Shown piece after piece: positions 29,961 through 39,645 of a stretch of DNA of 64,000 nt. A program made the position numbers and the translations under genes. The stretch's first letter is position 1, and every line of letters begins with the position of its first letter. The notes below the pieces were generated by a model, which saw only the letters and a list, made by a program, of their open reading frames with translations, did no database searches and was not told the origin of the DNA. Origin of the DNA: Aedes albopictus (Eukaryota; Arthropoda; Insecta; Diptera; Culicidae); the NCBI RefSeq assembly GCF_035046485.1, contig NC_085136.1:322800175-322864174 (forward strand). The letters are read 5' to 3'.

Positions 29961-30245
29961 GCCCAACGGGTAGTCTATGCACTAGCCAGGGCCCGAGCCT
30001 CCGGGGAAGAGCGAACAACTTAAGGCGGTAGCAGGTGGAACGCTTACCATTAGAGTGTACTCATTGTACGAAGTCATCCCCCCTTCTCGAAGTCATCCCT
30101 AACGGGCGTACCGCGAAGGTAAGGAAGAAGAGAGAAAGAGGTTTTAGTGTCGACCCCACATAACCTGAGGACCCACCTCTCGGGTATCTGTAAAGGCAGA
30201 TTTCCTCTTTCTATAAAAAAAAAAAAAAAAAAAAAAAGACTATTC

Positions 30246-31688
30246 AGCAGCAACGCGACTGGAGTGTAGGGAATTATATACACTACCACTAATAAGGCTT
30301 TTGATTTTGCGAGACAGGTAGCAGCACACCACAAGAAAAGCCTCGCACTAGGCCACGTATATAACACACACTATACAATGCGCTCACGCCTAGAGGCAAC
30401 TAAAATGGCTTCCATTTGAAAATTCAAATCAACAGCACTATTCCGCAAATCCCCAGCCAGCTCCAGAATTTAATTAATTTCCTCACTTGCACTATTGGTC
30501 GAGTTGTAGGATTTGTTTTAGAGCACTACAGATTTTCCTTTCTGAATTTTACACCCGCGACACTTCACAAGACATAAACCGATCCGTCCGATTTCAATCC
30601 GCGCCGAGTAACAACTGCCTACCGTGAGAGGTGCCCGTTGTCCCGTTAGATTCGATCGGCACCGTCGCGTTTCGTGCAGTTCGCGTGAGTGGCGCAAGTA
30701 CCCTTGCAGCATAATGTTGCGTTCCGCTACAGTCAAGCCTTCTTAATCGGGTACGGTAAACATCGCAGAGAAAATCGAATACAACCAAGAAATTCAATTT
30801 GAGCTGTTTCTAAGGGTCGTTTATCGTAGTAACCCTTTGAAATCTAGTATAGAATATTGGATTTAAGTTTAAAATGTACAAAATAGTAACTAAATATATA
30901 CAATTGATTAAGTTTCCGAAATAGATGTCGTGATTACATACGTTTCGAGAACCCTATAGTTTGAAAACTGTCAAGTAGGATGGATTTAGTTGTAGTTGTG
31001 AGTTAGTTCCGTAGGTTGAGTGCCGAACTTGCGAAGATGGAACAGTTTCCTCGCAAATCTCGTCGCGTTCGATCCGTTGCGTATTTTTGTCCGGAGAATG
31101 TCGTCGCGAAGGAAAAATTTCCAATTTCAAAAGTTTTGGTTTTCGGTTCAGTTCAAATATCGTCGTCGGTTTCCAAATATTTTTGGAGTAAGTTTATCGT
31201 ATCGTTTTATCTCGAAACAAATTCGAGCGAATTTAAAATAAATTTTCCGAAATTTCGGAGTGAATTATAGCGTACCGTACCGCCATTGTTATTTTTTTCC
31301 AACATATTTGGAAGTGATTTAATGTTCCGTTCCGCCATATTGGATATACAGCAGAGAAGAGAAGACGGCAGATATGAGCTGAATGCATCATCGTTATTTA
31401 CCTACGAAAGTGTATCGTTATGTAGTTGAAGATGAATTCGTAGTAGTGTACAAAAGAGCATTTACCATTACAATCAGAAGTTTAACCGTTTTAGTGTATG
31501 CAATACAAAACAAAGAAGTAGTGATGAATCCAAAATAAGTTTTAACACTATGCCCGTTTGTTTACAATTTTCGAACAAATTTCAAATTTCCAATGACCGA
31601 TACGAGAAATCTAATGTTTGAAAATTTTAATAAAATTCATGAGATGTGAATTTTATTAAAATTTTCTCAGCTAACATAGAGGGTAATA
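30246..31688 (+). other. 3' non-coding region of gypsy element
   Basis: 1.4 kb between the nested R1-like element and the 3' LTR. No reading frame resembles an envelope protein; frames reach 97 codons at most and are low in information. The region contains a 20-bp perfect stem (31,620-31,639 with 31,647-31,666) 22 bases before the LTR, and a short purine patch AGAGGG just before the LTR that may be a weak polypurine tract. Confidence 0.75.
31620..31666 (+). repeat. 20-bp perfect AT-rich hairpin before 3' LTR
   Basis: GAAAATTTTAATAAAATTCA, 7-base loop TGAGATG, then the exact complement. It lies 22 bases upstream of the 3' LTR, where the polypurine tract would be expected. Confidence 0.85.
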
Positions 31689-33470
31689 TGTAACAGTTGT
31701 TTGGCAATAACCTGTGCGCCTAGCGAAGCGAAAATGAAAAACGCTTAATAATCGCGATCGACTATAAGCGTTACACCTAGTAACGCTCCCATAGTAGGTG
31801 CTATCCAGCGTGGACAGAAACCAAGCTGCCATTTGCCCGGCTTATCAAAACAATCATGGCATCACTTAGATGCCATGAAATGAAGTGATGAGCCTCATCA
31901 GTAAATTTTATATCATTTCCACCGTTCCATGAAATTACTTTATGACTAAAATCAAGAGATCAGACCTCTTTAATTCTGGTGATCGCCGAAGAAGGTCGTT
32001 TAAGAAGTTTCGCGAGTTAAAACTGTTAATAAATCCGAATATTGAACAAAGTGAAGTGACGAGAATTAGTTACAAATCGTAAGATTTCACAAAAATAAGA
32101 GGTGAATACCAATGCTAATTTAGAAATTGTAATTCAGAATTAGGTCGTCAGAGTGAGGTGCAGAAAACTGCGTATGTGAGCGATTGATTCGCAAACCTAA
32201 TCGACTACAGGTAAAGATTATAATACGAATAGTGTGGCTCATTATCTAAGTGTGGCATATCGTTTGAAGGTGAAACCTTCAAACGAAGGTTTTTTTGTTG
32301 GCTCTACAGGTCCGGTTTTAAGTGGTGGCCTGCAGTGTCGGATAGTTGTAGGTATCCGCATCCACGGTGCGTGGTGGCGCTGCCCATATTAACAGCAGGT
32401 AGTCAAGGCATGACGGAACCCAACCGGCGGCCGCACAACCACAAACCGACCGGAGAATCCTTCTTCCGTTCGGGCCCAACGCCAACGGCCCAGGGTCAGG
32501 GGACGAACCCGTCGTAACCAAGCAATCGCATTCATTGACGCACGCCACGACGATCCAGCGAATACCGCACATGGCGGTGGGAGCCACTGTCCGTAGCATA
32601 CGATAGCGAAGAAACCGAAGTTCATCTTCTCGGCCACGAACCGGCGGCAAGCGCTTTGCGCCGCTGGTAGATCTGCGTCCAGTGCCCAGCGACCGGCCTC
32701 GATCACCCGGACCTACCATTCCGTCAAGCCGCTAGTACCATCTGACGGTGGGCAACATCGTGGAAGGTGTGGGCCCTTCCGCTGGCGCAGCGAGTAGAAC
32801 CATTCCCAGCGCCCAACCGGTGCCGGCCTATTCGTCCGGACCAGCGACTTCACCAAGCAGCCAGCGTCGCTTGGCAGGGTGAGCCGCTCCGCTTGCCAAA
32901 ACGCCACCGGGACCAACGACACGCCAGGACCGAGCCAAGTAGCAAAGCTACAATCAGGTTAGACTAGAATAAGTAGAGTTGTAGAAAACGTTTGCGCAAA
33001 CCTAGGGATTTTATGATAATACAGTAATGTCGAATCAACCCGATGTATACAGTAGTTAACCCAATTTTTGTTACTGCGTTACTGAAAGCGAAATCCATAA
33101 GCTTGGAGGTTTGATCCTTAGATCGTTTATTTTGGTTAGTTTTTCGAATTGTGCTTTGAAGTGTTGGTGGACTTTCGGTTTTGATTACCCGCCTTGAGAT
33201 TTCCGGCCGGGCAGGCATACATACGCAGTTCCACATCACTCCGCTTTTGGGGTGTTGGCGCTAAAGTGGAACTTGTTTAAGTATTTACCAGGCTTAATTA
33301 GGACTTGTCGCAACGGATAGCGGTTACGTTTTGGATCCGATTCCGTTTTTCGTTCGGGTGGAGCAAAAGCGTGCTATAAAAGTTGTCCGACCCTGTGACA
33401 CGAACCCTTAGTCGCAGCACATAAGGTTTGTATCGTATCGTTCGGCTTTGCTAGGGGTTCGCCTGTTACA
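31689..33470 (+). repeat. 3' LTR of gypsy element
   Basis: 1,782 bp, uninterrupted, TGTAACAG...CTGTTACA, followed by the TTAT duplication. It carries a TATA box at 33,375-33,381 and the GC-rich block at about 32,310-32,960. Confidence 0.93.
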
Positions 33471-33577
33471 TTATGTTGGCTCTTAATTCAACCTAACTGA
33501 TAACAAACTCAATTATCAAACGAATGATAACCAGGTAACAGAACTTGTTATCATTTTGTTATCCGCCTTTGCTCGGG

Positions 33578-33665
33578 TTGCTTTCAGGGTCTCTGTTAGA
33601 GTGCCAATGTGAATCCGTGTTGTGATGTACAAGAGGTGTAAAGTCACCTACCGAGCAGTCTCCAG
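33578..33665 (+). pseudogene. Old R1-like retrotransposon, fragment D1 (reverse-transcriptase N-terminal side)
   Basis: Resumes directly after the CCCGAG MITE: CTTTCAGGGTCTCTGTTAGAG corresponds to about 16,012-16,030 of the intact element, and ACCGAGCAGTCTCCAG to about 16,100-16,116. It ends at the hAT MITE target GTCTCCAG (33,658-33,665). Confidence 0.85.
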
Positions 33666-34206
33666 CAGGGACGTGCAATTTCGAAAGGAAAACATGACGC
33701 ACGAAAGCTGTAGCAAATCGTTTCCCATGCGACGGGACAGCTGCGATGCTTCATAACTCACACTGCAACACGCTCATTCATTATTGCTACTGAAACAAGT
33801 GTGTTTGAAAATGGAAGTGAAACACTTTGGATTTTCGTTTCAATTGTGGGTCATTGAAAATTTTCAATGTGCTAAAAACACTATTTAAAACAATTTTTCA
33901 AATAGTGGTCCACGCCAATGGAATGATCATTATGTTTTATGAAAAAGGAACACAAGTTCGACCGCTTAAATCCAATTAACCGGCGCCTGTAACCATTGAG
34001 AGACTAACGCGCAAGAGTGAGACACTACTGCTTAGCCGAGTGAAGCACAAGCAACGCCACCCCGAAGAGAGACTACCGAGTGCTACGATGAATGAGAACG
34101 TTTTCCGAATCGAAAAGAAAAACTCGAATAGTGTGTCAAACAGATAAAGTGATTCATTCAAATGTTGCATGAAAGTGTCTCATTGAAACGAAATTAAACG
34201 CCCCTG
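33666..34206. mobile_element. hAT-type MITE, 8-bp TSD GTCTCCAG
   Basis: CAGGGACGTGCAATTTCG at the left and the complement of CAGGGGCGTTTAATTTCG at the right, flanked by GTCTCCAG on both sides (33,658-33,665 and 34,207-34,214). CAGGG-type ends with 8-bp duplications are the hAT signature. 541 bp, no transposase. Confidence 0.88.
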
Positions 34207-35165
34207 GTCTCCAGAGGTGTTGGAGCGGATCCTCGAGGGGCTCTTTCCGTGTCATGATCCTAGTCCTTGGCCTCCTTTCGTAGGGCCGCTGGGACAGGGA
34301 CTGTCGACGAGGAGAGGGTCACCGATGAGGACTACTGGAGATTGCAAACTCCAATGGCGTAGGTTAGGCCCCAGGTCCAGACGAAGTTCCCAACTTGGCC
34401 TTAAAAGTAGCTATTGCATAGGCTCCCGGAAAGTTCAGGTCTGCTATGCAAAATACCTGTTGCCAATGGCGGGTCAACCACCCGGAGATTCGTCGGTATA
34501 TAATAGACCAAGATGCTCGATCGACACGGAAAGGTGCTCGTAAAGATCATCCTCAACAGAATGTTGAAGCACACTGAGGATGTAGATGGTTTCTTGAGTA
34601 CCAGTACTGCTTCCGGAAGGGAATGTCAACCGTAGACGCTATCCTGTCGGTTACAGACAGCCGAGATAGCGCTCCAGCGTGGGATTCGCTAATGAACAGT
34701 AGTGACTCTGGACGTAAGGAACGCGTTCAATAGCGCAAGTTGGGCTACTATTGCCGATGCGATCCTGCTTCTGGGGATATCCGGGTATATGTACGAGATT
34801 CTCGGAAGTTATTTCCAGAATCAAAAACTAGTTTACGACACAGAGGTTTCATCCTGGGTCCGGTGATATGGATTATCTTGCACGACGAGGATTTGGGATG
34901 GAACGCCGCGGCATTTCATCGGGCTTCGGCTATCGTCTTGGAACTACAGAGCAGCTGGCGCGTGGACTGGCTCGAGGAGTGGCAAGGTCAGATGCAATCA
35001 AATGGTGGTCCTAAGGTTCAAAAGTTGGCTACCCAGGTCAAGCTAGTGCCCTATGGTCGAGCTCAATACTCCATAGCATGTCATCGTCTTGGCAGCAACC
35101 TACTAAATTGAATCCGAACCCGTGGTACGGTATGAGATCCCCGGCATGGTCTGGGATAGGCGGGA
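34207..35165 (+). pseudogene. Old R1-like retrotransposon, fragment D2 (reverse transcriptase to 3' UTR)
   Basis: Collinear with about 16,112-18,180 of the intact element with internal deletions. CATGATCCTAGTCCTTGG and CCTCCTTTCGTAGG match 16,157-16,187. TGTAGACGCTATCCTGTCGG matches near 16,588, and TTCATCCTGGGTCCGGTG matches near 16,858. The homology then jumps about 1 kb to TGGAACGCCG (about 17,910) and ends in 3' UTR-like sequence near 35,165. Frames are destroyed. This is the last identifiable piece of the copy that began at 6,645. Confidence 0.85.
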
Positions 35166-36965
35166 GAACCAAGTGTTTGCTCCGAAAAAAATTGACCACA
35201 GCTCCGCACGAAAATCTCCCACAATGCAATGGATTGCCTGAATTCTTGTCGGCGACGCGACGACTACGACGCGACGGTTGGATTTGGTGGGTAGAATTCT
35301 GTGCAGCAGTAAATTTGTGTGCACTTTGTTGAAGAATATTTCATGTGCTACTTCTTGCGGACGGTGGTGGCGGTGGCGGTGTCGGTGGCAATGCCAAGTA
35401 TTGTGCGCGCGTACATCGAGGGAGTAAAAGTTTCTTTACAGCGGCGGCGGGAGACTGACTGCCACGAGCTATATGGCTCTGAGTCTGTGAGAAATAAGCT
35501 GAAATTGGGGCTGCTCAACTCAATATGTTGTGAATGGGAAGTTTTGTGCTGAGAAACGGTCTCGGTCGCAGGTTCATCTGTTCTCCCGCGGCAGCCAGTG
35601 CCAGACATATTCCGACTGCAATCAAAATTTCATTGAGCTCAATTTGAGTGGTTGTAATAAATGTGCTCCCAGGGGGGCGCGGCTAGGATCTGTGACATCT
35701 CTGTATATCGTCAACGTTGGACCATGTTGTTGGATGTGTAGTTACATTGACTTGCATCATTTTTTTCTTCATAAATCATATCATACTTGTTTCAACTGCT
35801 ACGGTCACAATATTCTACAGAAGAATTTCCATTAATTTTGTTGTAGTCTTTATGGTAAATTTTGTCTTTTATTAGGATTGTTCAAACTACTTGGCTAGCT
35901 CAACAGCTCAAGATGGGGTAAAACTGTGGCAAAAAAAAGAGTTCCAACTTCACAGAGTCGCTTTAGTTCGCGGACTTTTGGTTGTTAGGTAAAATAAAGG
36001 ACAGACTGCAAAACAAGACCGTTCCCTATCCTATCAGATCGGAAAGTACAATACTTGGTACAATACACATACAATCAGATGATAATACATATTTAAATTC
36101 ACCGTAGTTTCGGAAAATTCAATTAATTGGCAGAGCAAAATTGATGAACCAACAACGTAACCCCGGTTCAAAATCAATGTTTGCTTCGTCAAAATCAGTT
36201 TTAATTAAATAAGTCCTTGCGTACGAATAATAATCATACAAACTTGCATTGTTGCACTTCTAACAATGCGACTCAGTCGCATCGTATTCACACCACATTA
36301 GCCACTCCGGAAATTCCCAAAACTCCACCAATTTGCGGCCGCCCCCAGGAAAAAAAACACAGCTGTCAATGTATTGTTCATGGTGAACAATTCGGCACAG
36401 CTTCGCGGAAATTTATCGCGTCTCATTACAGCCGTTTCCCGCACCAATTAAAGGCTTGACAGGACAGGGTGGGACCGCACCGCAGGGCCAGCAGTGCGGG
36501 GATACAGGCTGAATGTGTAGTTTAATATGGTCCGGAACACAAATAATCCTTGGCATCCCACCACACAGGCACGCATTCGTGCCCACTCCAAGTGGGAAAT
36601 TGCCCACCCAGAGTGCCACGTGGCGGCATCCGCCACTCGCCAACTGCAACGATCCATGGCCGTGGAGGACGATGGATGACTGTTATGATGTGGTGGGATT
36701 CTAATGTGAGTGGAAGCGGTGAGCGGCGGCAGTGGTGGTGAATCGAATATTTAGTGTGGAACATTTGTGCACTCACTCGGACACTCGGCGCAGCGGCTTT
36801 TTCAACAACACGAGCCCGATACCATCCGGTTGGGCAGTTTTAATTATTAAATCCACTGTTTGCAATTATTTACAACCAATTGTAATCGTTTGTAATTTGG
36901 CAAGTGGTTGCGGGAGAAGCTGAAACGGTACATGAACGACAATATTTGATATTTACCTTACCGGT
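35166..36965. other. Unassigned 1.8 kb
   Basis: No recognisable gene or complete element. It includes GGTGGCGGTGGCGGTGTCGG-type trinucleotide-like sequence near 35,365, and a GC-richer island at about 36,450-36,740 with overlapping short open frames on both strands (60-85 codons) that look like composition effects. The island may be unique or regulatory genomic DNA. Confidence 0.4.
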
Positions 36966-37128
36966 CAGACTAAGGCCTGAGTGTCCTCTGCTGTACATAA
37001 GAATCGTCACCATTCGACTTGGCCCATGACTTTATGTTTCCAGACACGTACTCTGCGAAGGATCCGCAAATCGACTTCTACTTGATCAACTCATGGCACG
37101 GTAAAGGCTGGGTGTATGCTACGCTATT
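36966..37128 (-). pseudogene. RTE-clade reverse transcriptase C-terminal tail, antisense fragment
   Basis: On the minus strand the sequence reads DQVEVDLRILRRVRV, then VEW and RFLCTAEDTQAL, the conserved C-terminal end of RTE-like ORF2 proteins in mosquitoes. It lies head-to-head with the plus-strand RTE element that begins immediately afterwards, so it belongs to a different copy. Confidence 0.6.
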
Positions 37129-37462
37129 CAGATCTCATTGTGATCCACTAGCCTCTGCCCAGCAACTCCTATCCCTACCTCCTCGCGGTACCGGCCGGAA
37201 ACTATGAGCAACCTTAGGGAAGATCGGGTAACCAACCCCGGTGGGAACTTTGGTCGTAGGCTGACAGGGAAGGGGGGGTTTGCTTCGGTAAACCTGAGCG
37301 TCTGTTCTCCAGGAGGAGCGGCTCACAACAGCGTCTGATCCCCATGTTAGGGTCGGCTGATCTACGTCCGAGTGCCAGGGAAGGACTCTAAGCTCAACTG
37401 TGCACTATGGTCCTCCGGAAAGTAGGGGGTTGGTGTCAGGCCCTACGAGCCAGCCGTAAAAA

Positions 37463-38794
37463 ACCAATGTAACGGAAAATCAGCAACAGAATAAAACGAA
37501 CCGAGACCAACGGCAACGACCCCAGCGAACAAAAAGGACTTGCGATTGGAAACTCGGTACGTGGAACTGCCAATCTCTAAACTTCATTGGGAGCACCCGC
37601 ATACTCGCCGATCTACTGAAGGACCGCGGGTTCGGCACCGTAGCGCTGCAGGAGGTGTGTTGGACAGGATCCATGGTGCGAACGTTTAGAGGTAATCATA
37701 CCATCTACCAGAGCTGCGGCAACACACGCGAGCTGGGAACAGCTTTCATCGTGATGGGTGATATGCAGAGGCGCGTGATCGATTGGTGGCCGATCGACGA
37801 AAGAATGTGCAGGTTGAGGATCAAGGGCCCGATTCTTCAACTTCAGCATAATAAACGTGCACAGCCCACACTCCGGAAGCACGACAAGGACGCATTTTAC
37901 GCGCAGCTCGAACGCAAGTACGATCGCTACACAAGCCACGACGTCAAGATCATCATAGGTGATTTAAACGCTCAGGTAGGCCAGGAGGAGGAATTCAGAC
38001 CGATGATTGGTAAGCTCAGCGCCCACCTGCAGACGAGCGAAAACGGCCTACGACTCATTGATTTCGCCGCCTCCAAATATATAGCTTTACGTAGCATCGT
38101 TTTCCAATACAGCCTCCCTTATCGTTACACCTGGAGATCACCACAGCAGACGGAATCTCAAATCGACCAAGTTCTGATTGACGGACGGCACTTCTCCGAC
38201 ATTATCGACGTCAGGACCTATCGTGGCGCCAACATCGACTCCGACCACTATCTGGTGATGGTCAAACTGCGCCCAAAACTCCCCGTCATAAACAATGTAC
38301 GGTATACCGGCGATCGCCACGGTACAACCTAGAGCGACTGAAACAACCGGATGTCGCCTCAGCATACGTGCAGAATCTCGAGGCCGCGTTGCCAGACGAG
38401 GGCGAGCTCGATGGGGCCCCTCTAGAGGACTGCTGCAATACAGTGAAAGCAGCCATCAACGACGCAGCCGAGAGCACCATCGGGTACGTGGAACGGAATC
38501 AACGGAACGAATGGTTCGACGAAGAGTGTAGAACGGTTTTGGAGGAGAAGAACGCAGCGAGGGCGGTAATGCTGCAGCAAGGGACTCAACAGAACGTGGA
38601 ACGTTATAAACAGAAGCGGGAACACAAGACCCGCCTCTTTCGGAAGAAAAGGCGCCACCTGGAAGAAGCGGAGTGTGAAGAAATGGAACTGCTGTGCCGT
38701 TCCCAAGAAACACGGAAGTTCTATCAGAAGCTCAACGCATCCCGCAACGGCTTCGTGCCGCGAGCCGAAATATGCAGGGATAAAGACGGAGGCC
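37463..38794 (+). pseudogene. RTE-clade ORF, endonuclease domain (5' part)
   Basis: The frame is open from about 37,463 with LGTWNCQSLNFIGSTRILA and ALQEVCW, the APE-type endonuclease start. Then come IKIIIGDLNAQVGQ (about 37,948), TWRSPQQTESQIDQVLI and RGANIDSDHYLVMVKLRP (about 38,225), which is the RTE form of the C-terminal SDHxLV motif. The frame stops at 38,331 because of a one-base-type frameshift. The next frame continues YNLERLKQPDVASAYVQNLE and runs open to the hAT insertion at 38,794, ending ICRDKDGG. A second irregularity near 37,830-37,880 has replaced the usual NAHSPHS-like segment with a shifted one. This is the left half of the split ORF. Confidence 0.75.
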
Positions 38795-39345
38795 CTAGGG
38801 GCGGGACAGCTTCTAATACCGACTCTAATACTGCCTAATAAATATTAATGTCCTAATATTCACCGACCATCGAAATATTTTTCGGAAGTATGTCATGACT
38901 TTTCATGCAGCAACGAACTGTCACGAAGACGTGAGGTGCAAATACGGTTTCCTGCTTTTTTTCTATAATTTGTTCGGCTAAAACATTAATTTCTATTGAT
39001 TATTTTAGCTTTGGAAACGATCTGAGCTTCAACCTACATCATCGGGATCCGATTTTAGAATTTCCGTGGCAGTGCTTGAGGACTTCAAATAAAATGGCTC
39101 CATAAAATTATTCATGGATTAACGTTTAATACTGTCGATTGCAAACTTGAATGTTTAATACATATTTTAAAAAACTGAGTGTAAAACGGTGTGATATCAA
39201 TGCTTGATCTATGGTTTTTAGGCAAGCTAATTGAATATTAGGAAAGAATATTCTCCTGTGATGTGACTTCAGTATTGTATCAGATCTTCAGATCAAACGG
39301 TCCGAACACATAGATAACAAAAAACTTTAGTGTAATAGATGTACG

Positions 39346-39443
39346 TGTAGTAGGCGGTAGAAACATACTTATAATCGTAGGAACCTTGATTGTATAATAA
39401 AGACACTTTGATACAAACCATCAACCAGAACGGAAGTGTTTCA
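39346..39443 (+). repeat. 5' LTR (98 bp)
   Basis: Very short LTR containing TTGTATAATAAAG, which combines a possible TATA-like element and an AATAAA polyadenylation signal. Identical to the 3' LTR. Confidence 0.92.
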
Positions 39444-39444
39444 G

Positions 39445-39459
39445 TGGCGACGACAGGAG
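39445..39459 (+). promoter_or_regulatory. Primer binding site-like sequence
   Basis: TGGCGACGACAGGAG one base after the LTR. It starts like a tRNA-Arg site (TGGCGACCGTGACAGG) but lacks three bases in the middle, so the primer tRNA is uncertain. Confidence 0.5.
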
Positions 39460-39645
39460 AAGCGAACCACCAGGAGAATACCAGAGGAAATCGGCCGGGA
39501 CAAAATTTGAAAGAAAGAGGAAAGGAAAATCAAGATTGGAAGTAGGAAAACTCGAAGTGGCAAAGTACGGAGGGGAAATTTTCGACTGCGAAATTCTGCA
39601 ATCAGAAGCCAGCGAATCAAAAAGAAATCTACCGCAAACTCTACA

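Larger units (their letters stand above)
24802..30237 (+). mobile_element. R1-clade non-LTR retrotransposon 2 (apparently full length)
   Basis: Flanked by GACTATTC at 24,794-24,801 and 30,238-30,245, and ends with 23 A. It has a 696-bp 5' UTR, ORF1 (25,498-26,964), ORF2 (26,964-29,960) and a 277-bp 3' UTR. Proteins are clearly related to element 1 (same domain order, same zinc clusters, same C-terminus) but diverged throughout. The UTRs do not align by eye, so it is a sister family and not another copy. Both frames are intact and ORF2 has its ATG. It sits in the 3' non-coding region of the gypsy element. Confidence 0.92.
11877..33470 (+). mobile_element. Young Ty3/gypsy LTR retrotransposon (long LTR, no env)
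   Basis: The element is bounded by TTAT on each side (11,873-11,876 and 33,471-33,474). The LTRs begin TGTAACAGTTG and end CGCCTGTTACA and are 1,782 bp once a nested insertion in the 5' LTR is removed. Order inside: 5' LTR, tRNA-Lys-type primer site, gag (broken), -1 frameshift signal, intact pol, 3' non-coding region, 3' LTR. Two R1-clade elements are nested in it (13,173-18,706 and 24,802-30,237). Without them it is about 10.6 kb. I count four base differences between the LTRs over 1,782 positions: 12,047/31,859, 12,588/32,400, 12,631/32,443 and 19,021/33,281. That points to a recent insertion. No envelope frame follows pol. Confidence 0.93.
11192..33577. mobile_element. MITE with CCCGAGTAAAGGCGGATAAC TIRs, split by a gypsy element
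   Basis: The left end CCCGAGTAAAGGCGGATAAC (11,192) and the right end, whose complement is CCCGAGCAAAGGCGGATAAC (ending 33,577), are near-perfect inverted repeats 22 kb apart. The MITE sequence itself is only 11,192-11,876 plus 33,475-33,577. The rest is the Ty3/gypsy element inserted at TTAT. The interior is packed with ATAAC/GTTAT words like the MITEs at 9,773, 46,800 and 53,580. The old R1-like copy resumes directly after it. A tRNA-like module lies in the left part at about 11,519-11,589. The flanking dinucleotide is TT on both sides. Confidence 0.8.

Noticed and set aside
30246..31688. Possible env gene downstream of gypsy pol
   Set aside because: No frame longer than 97 codons, and no signal peptide or membrane anchor visible.
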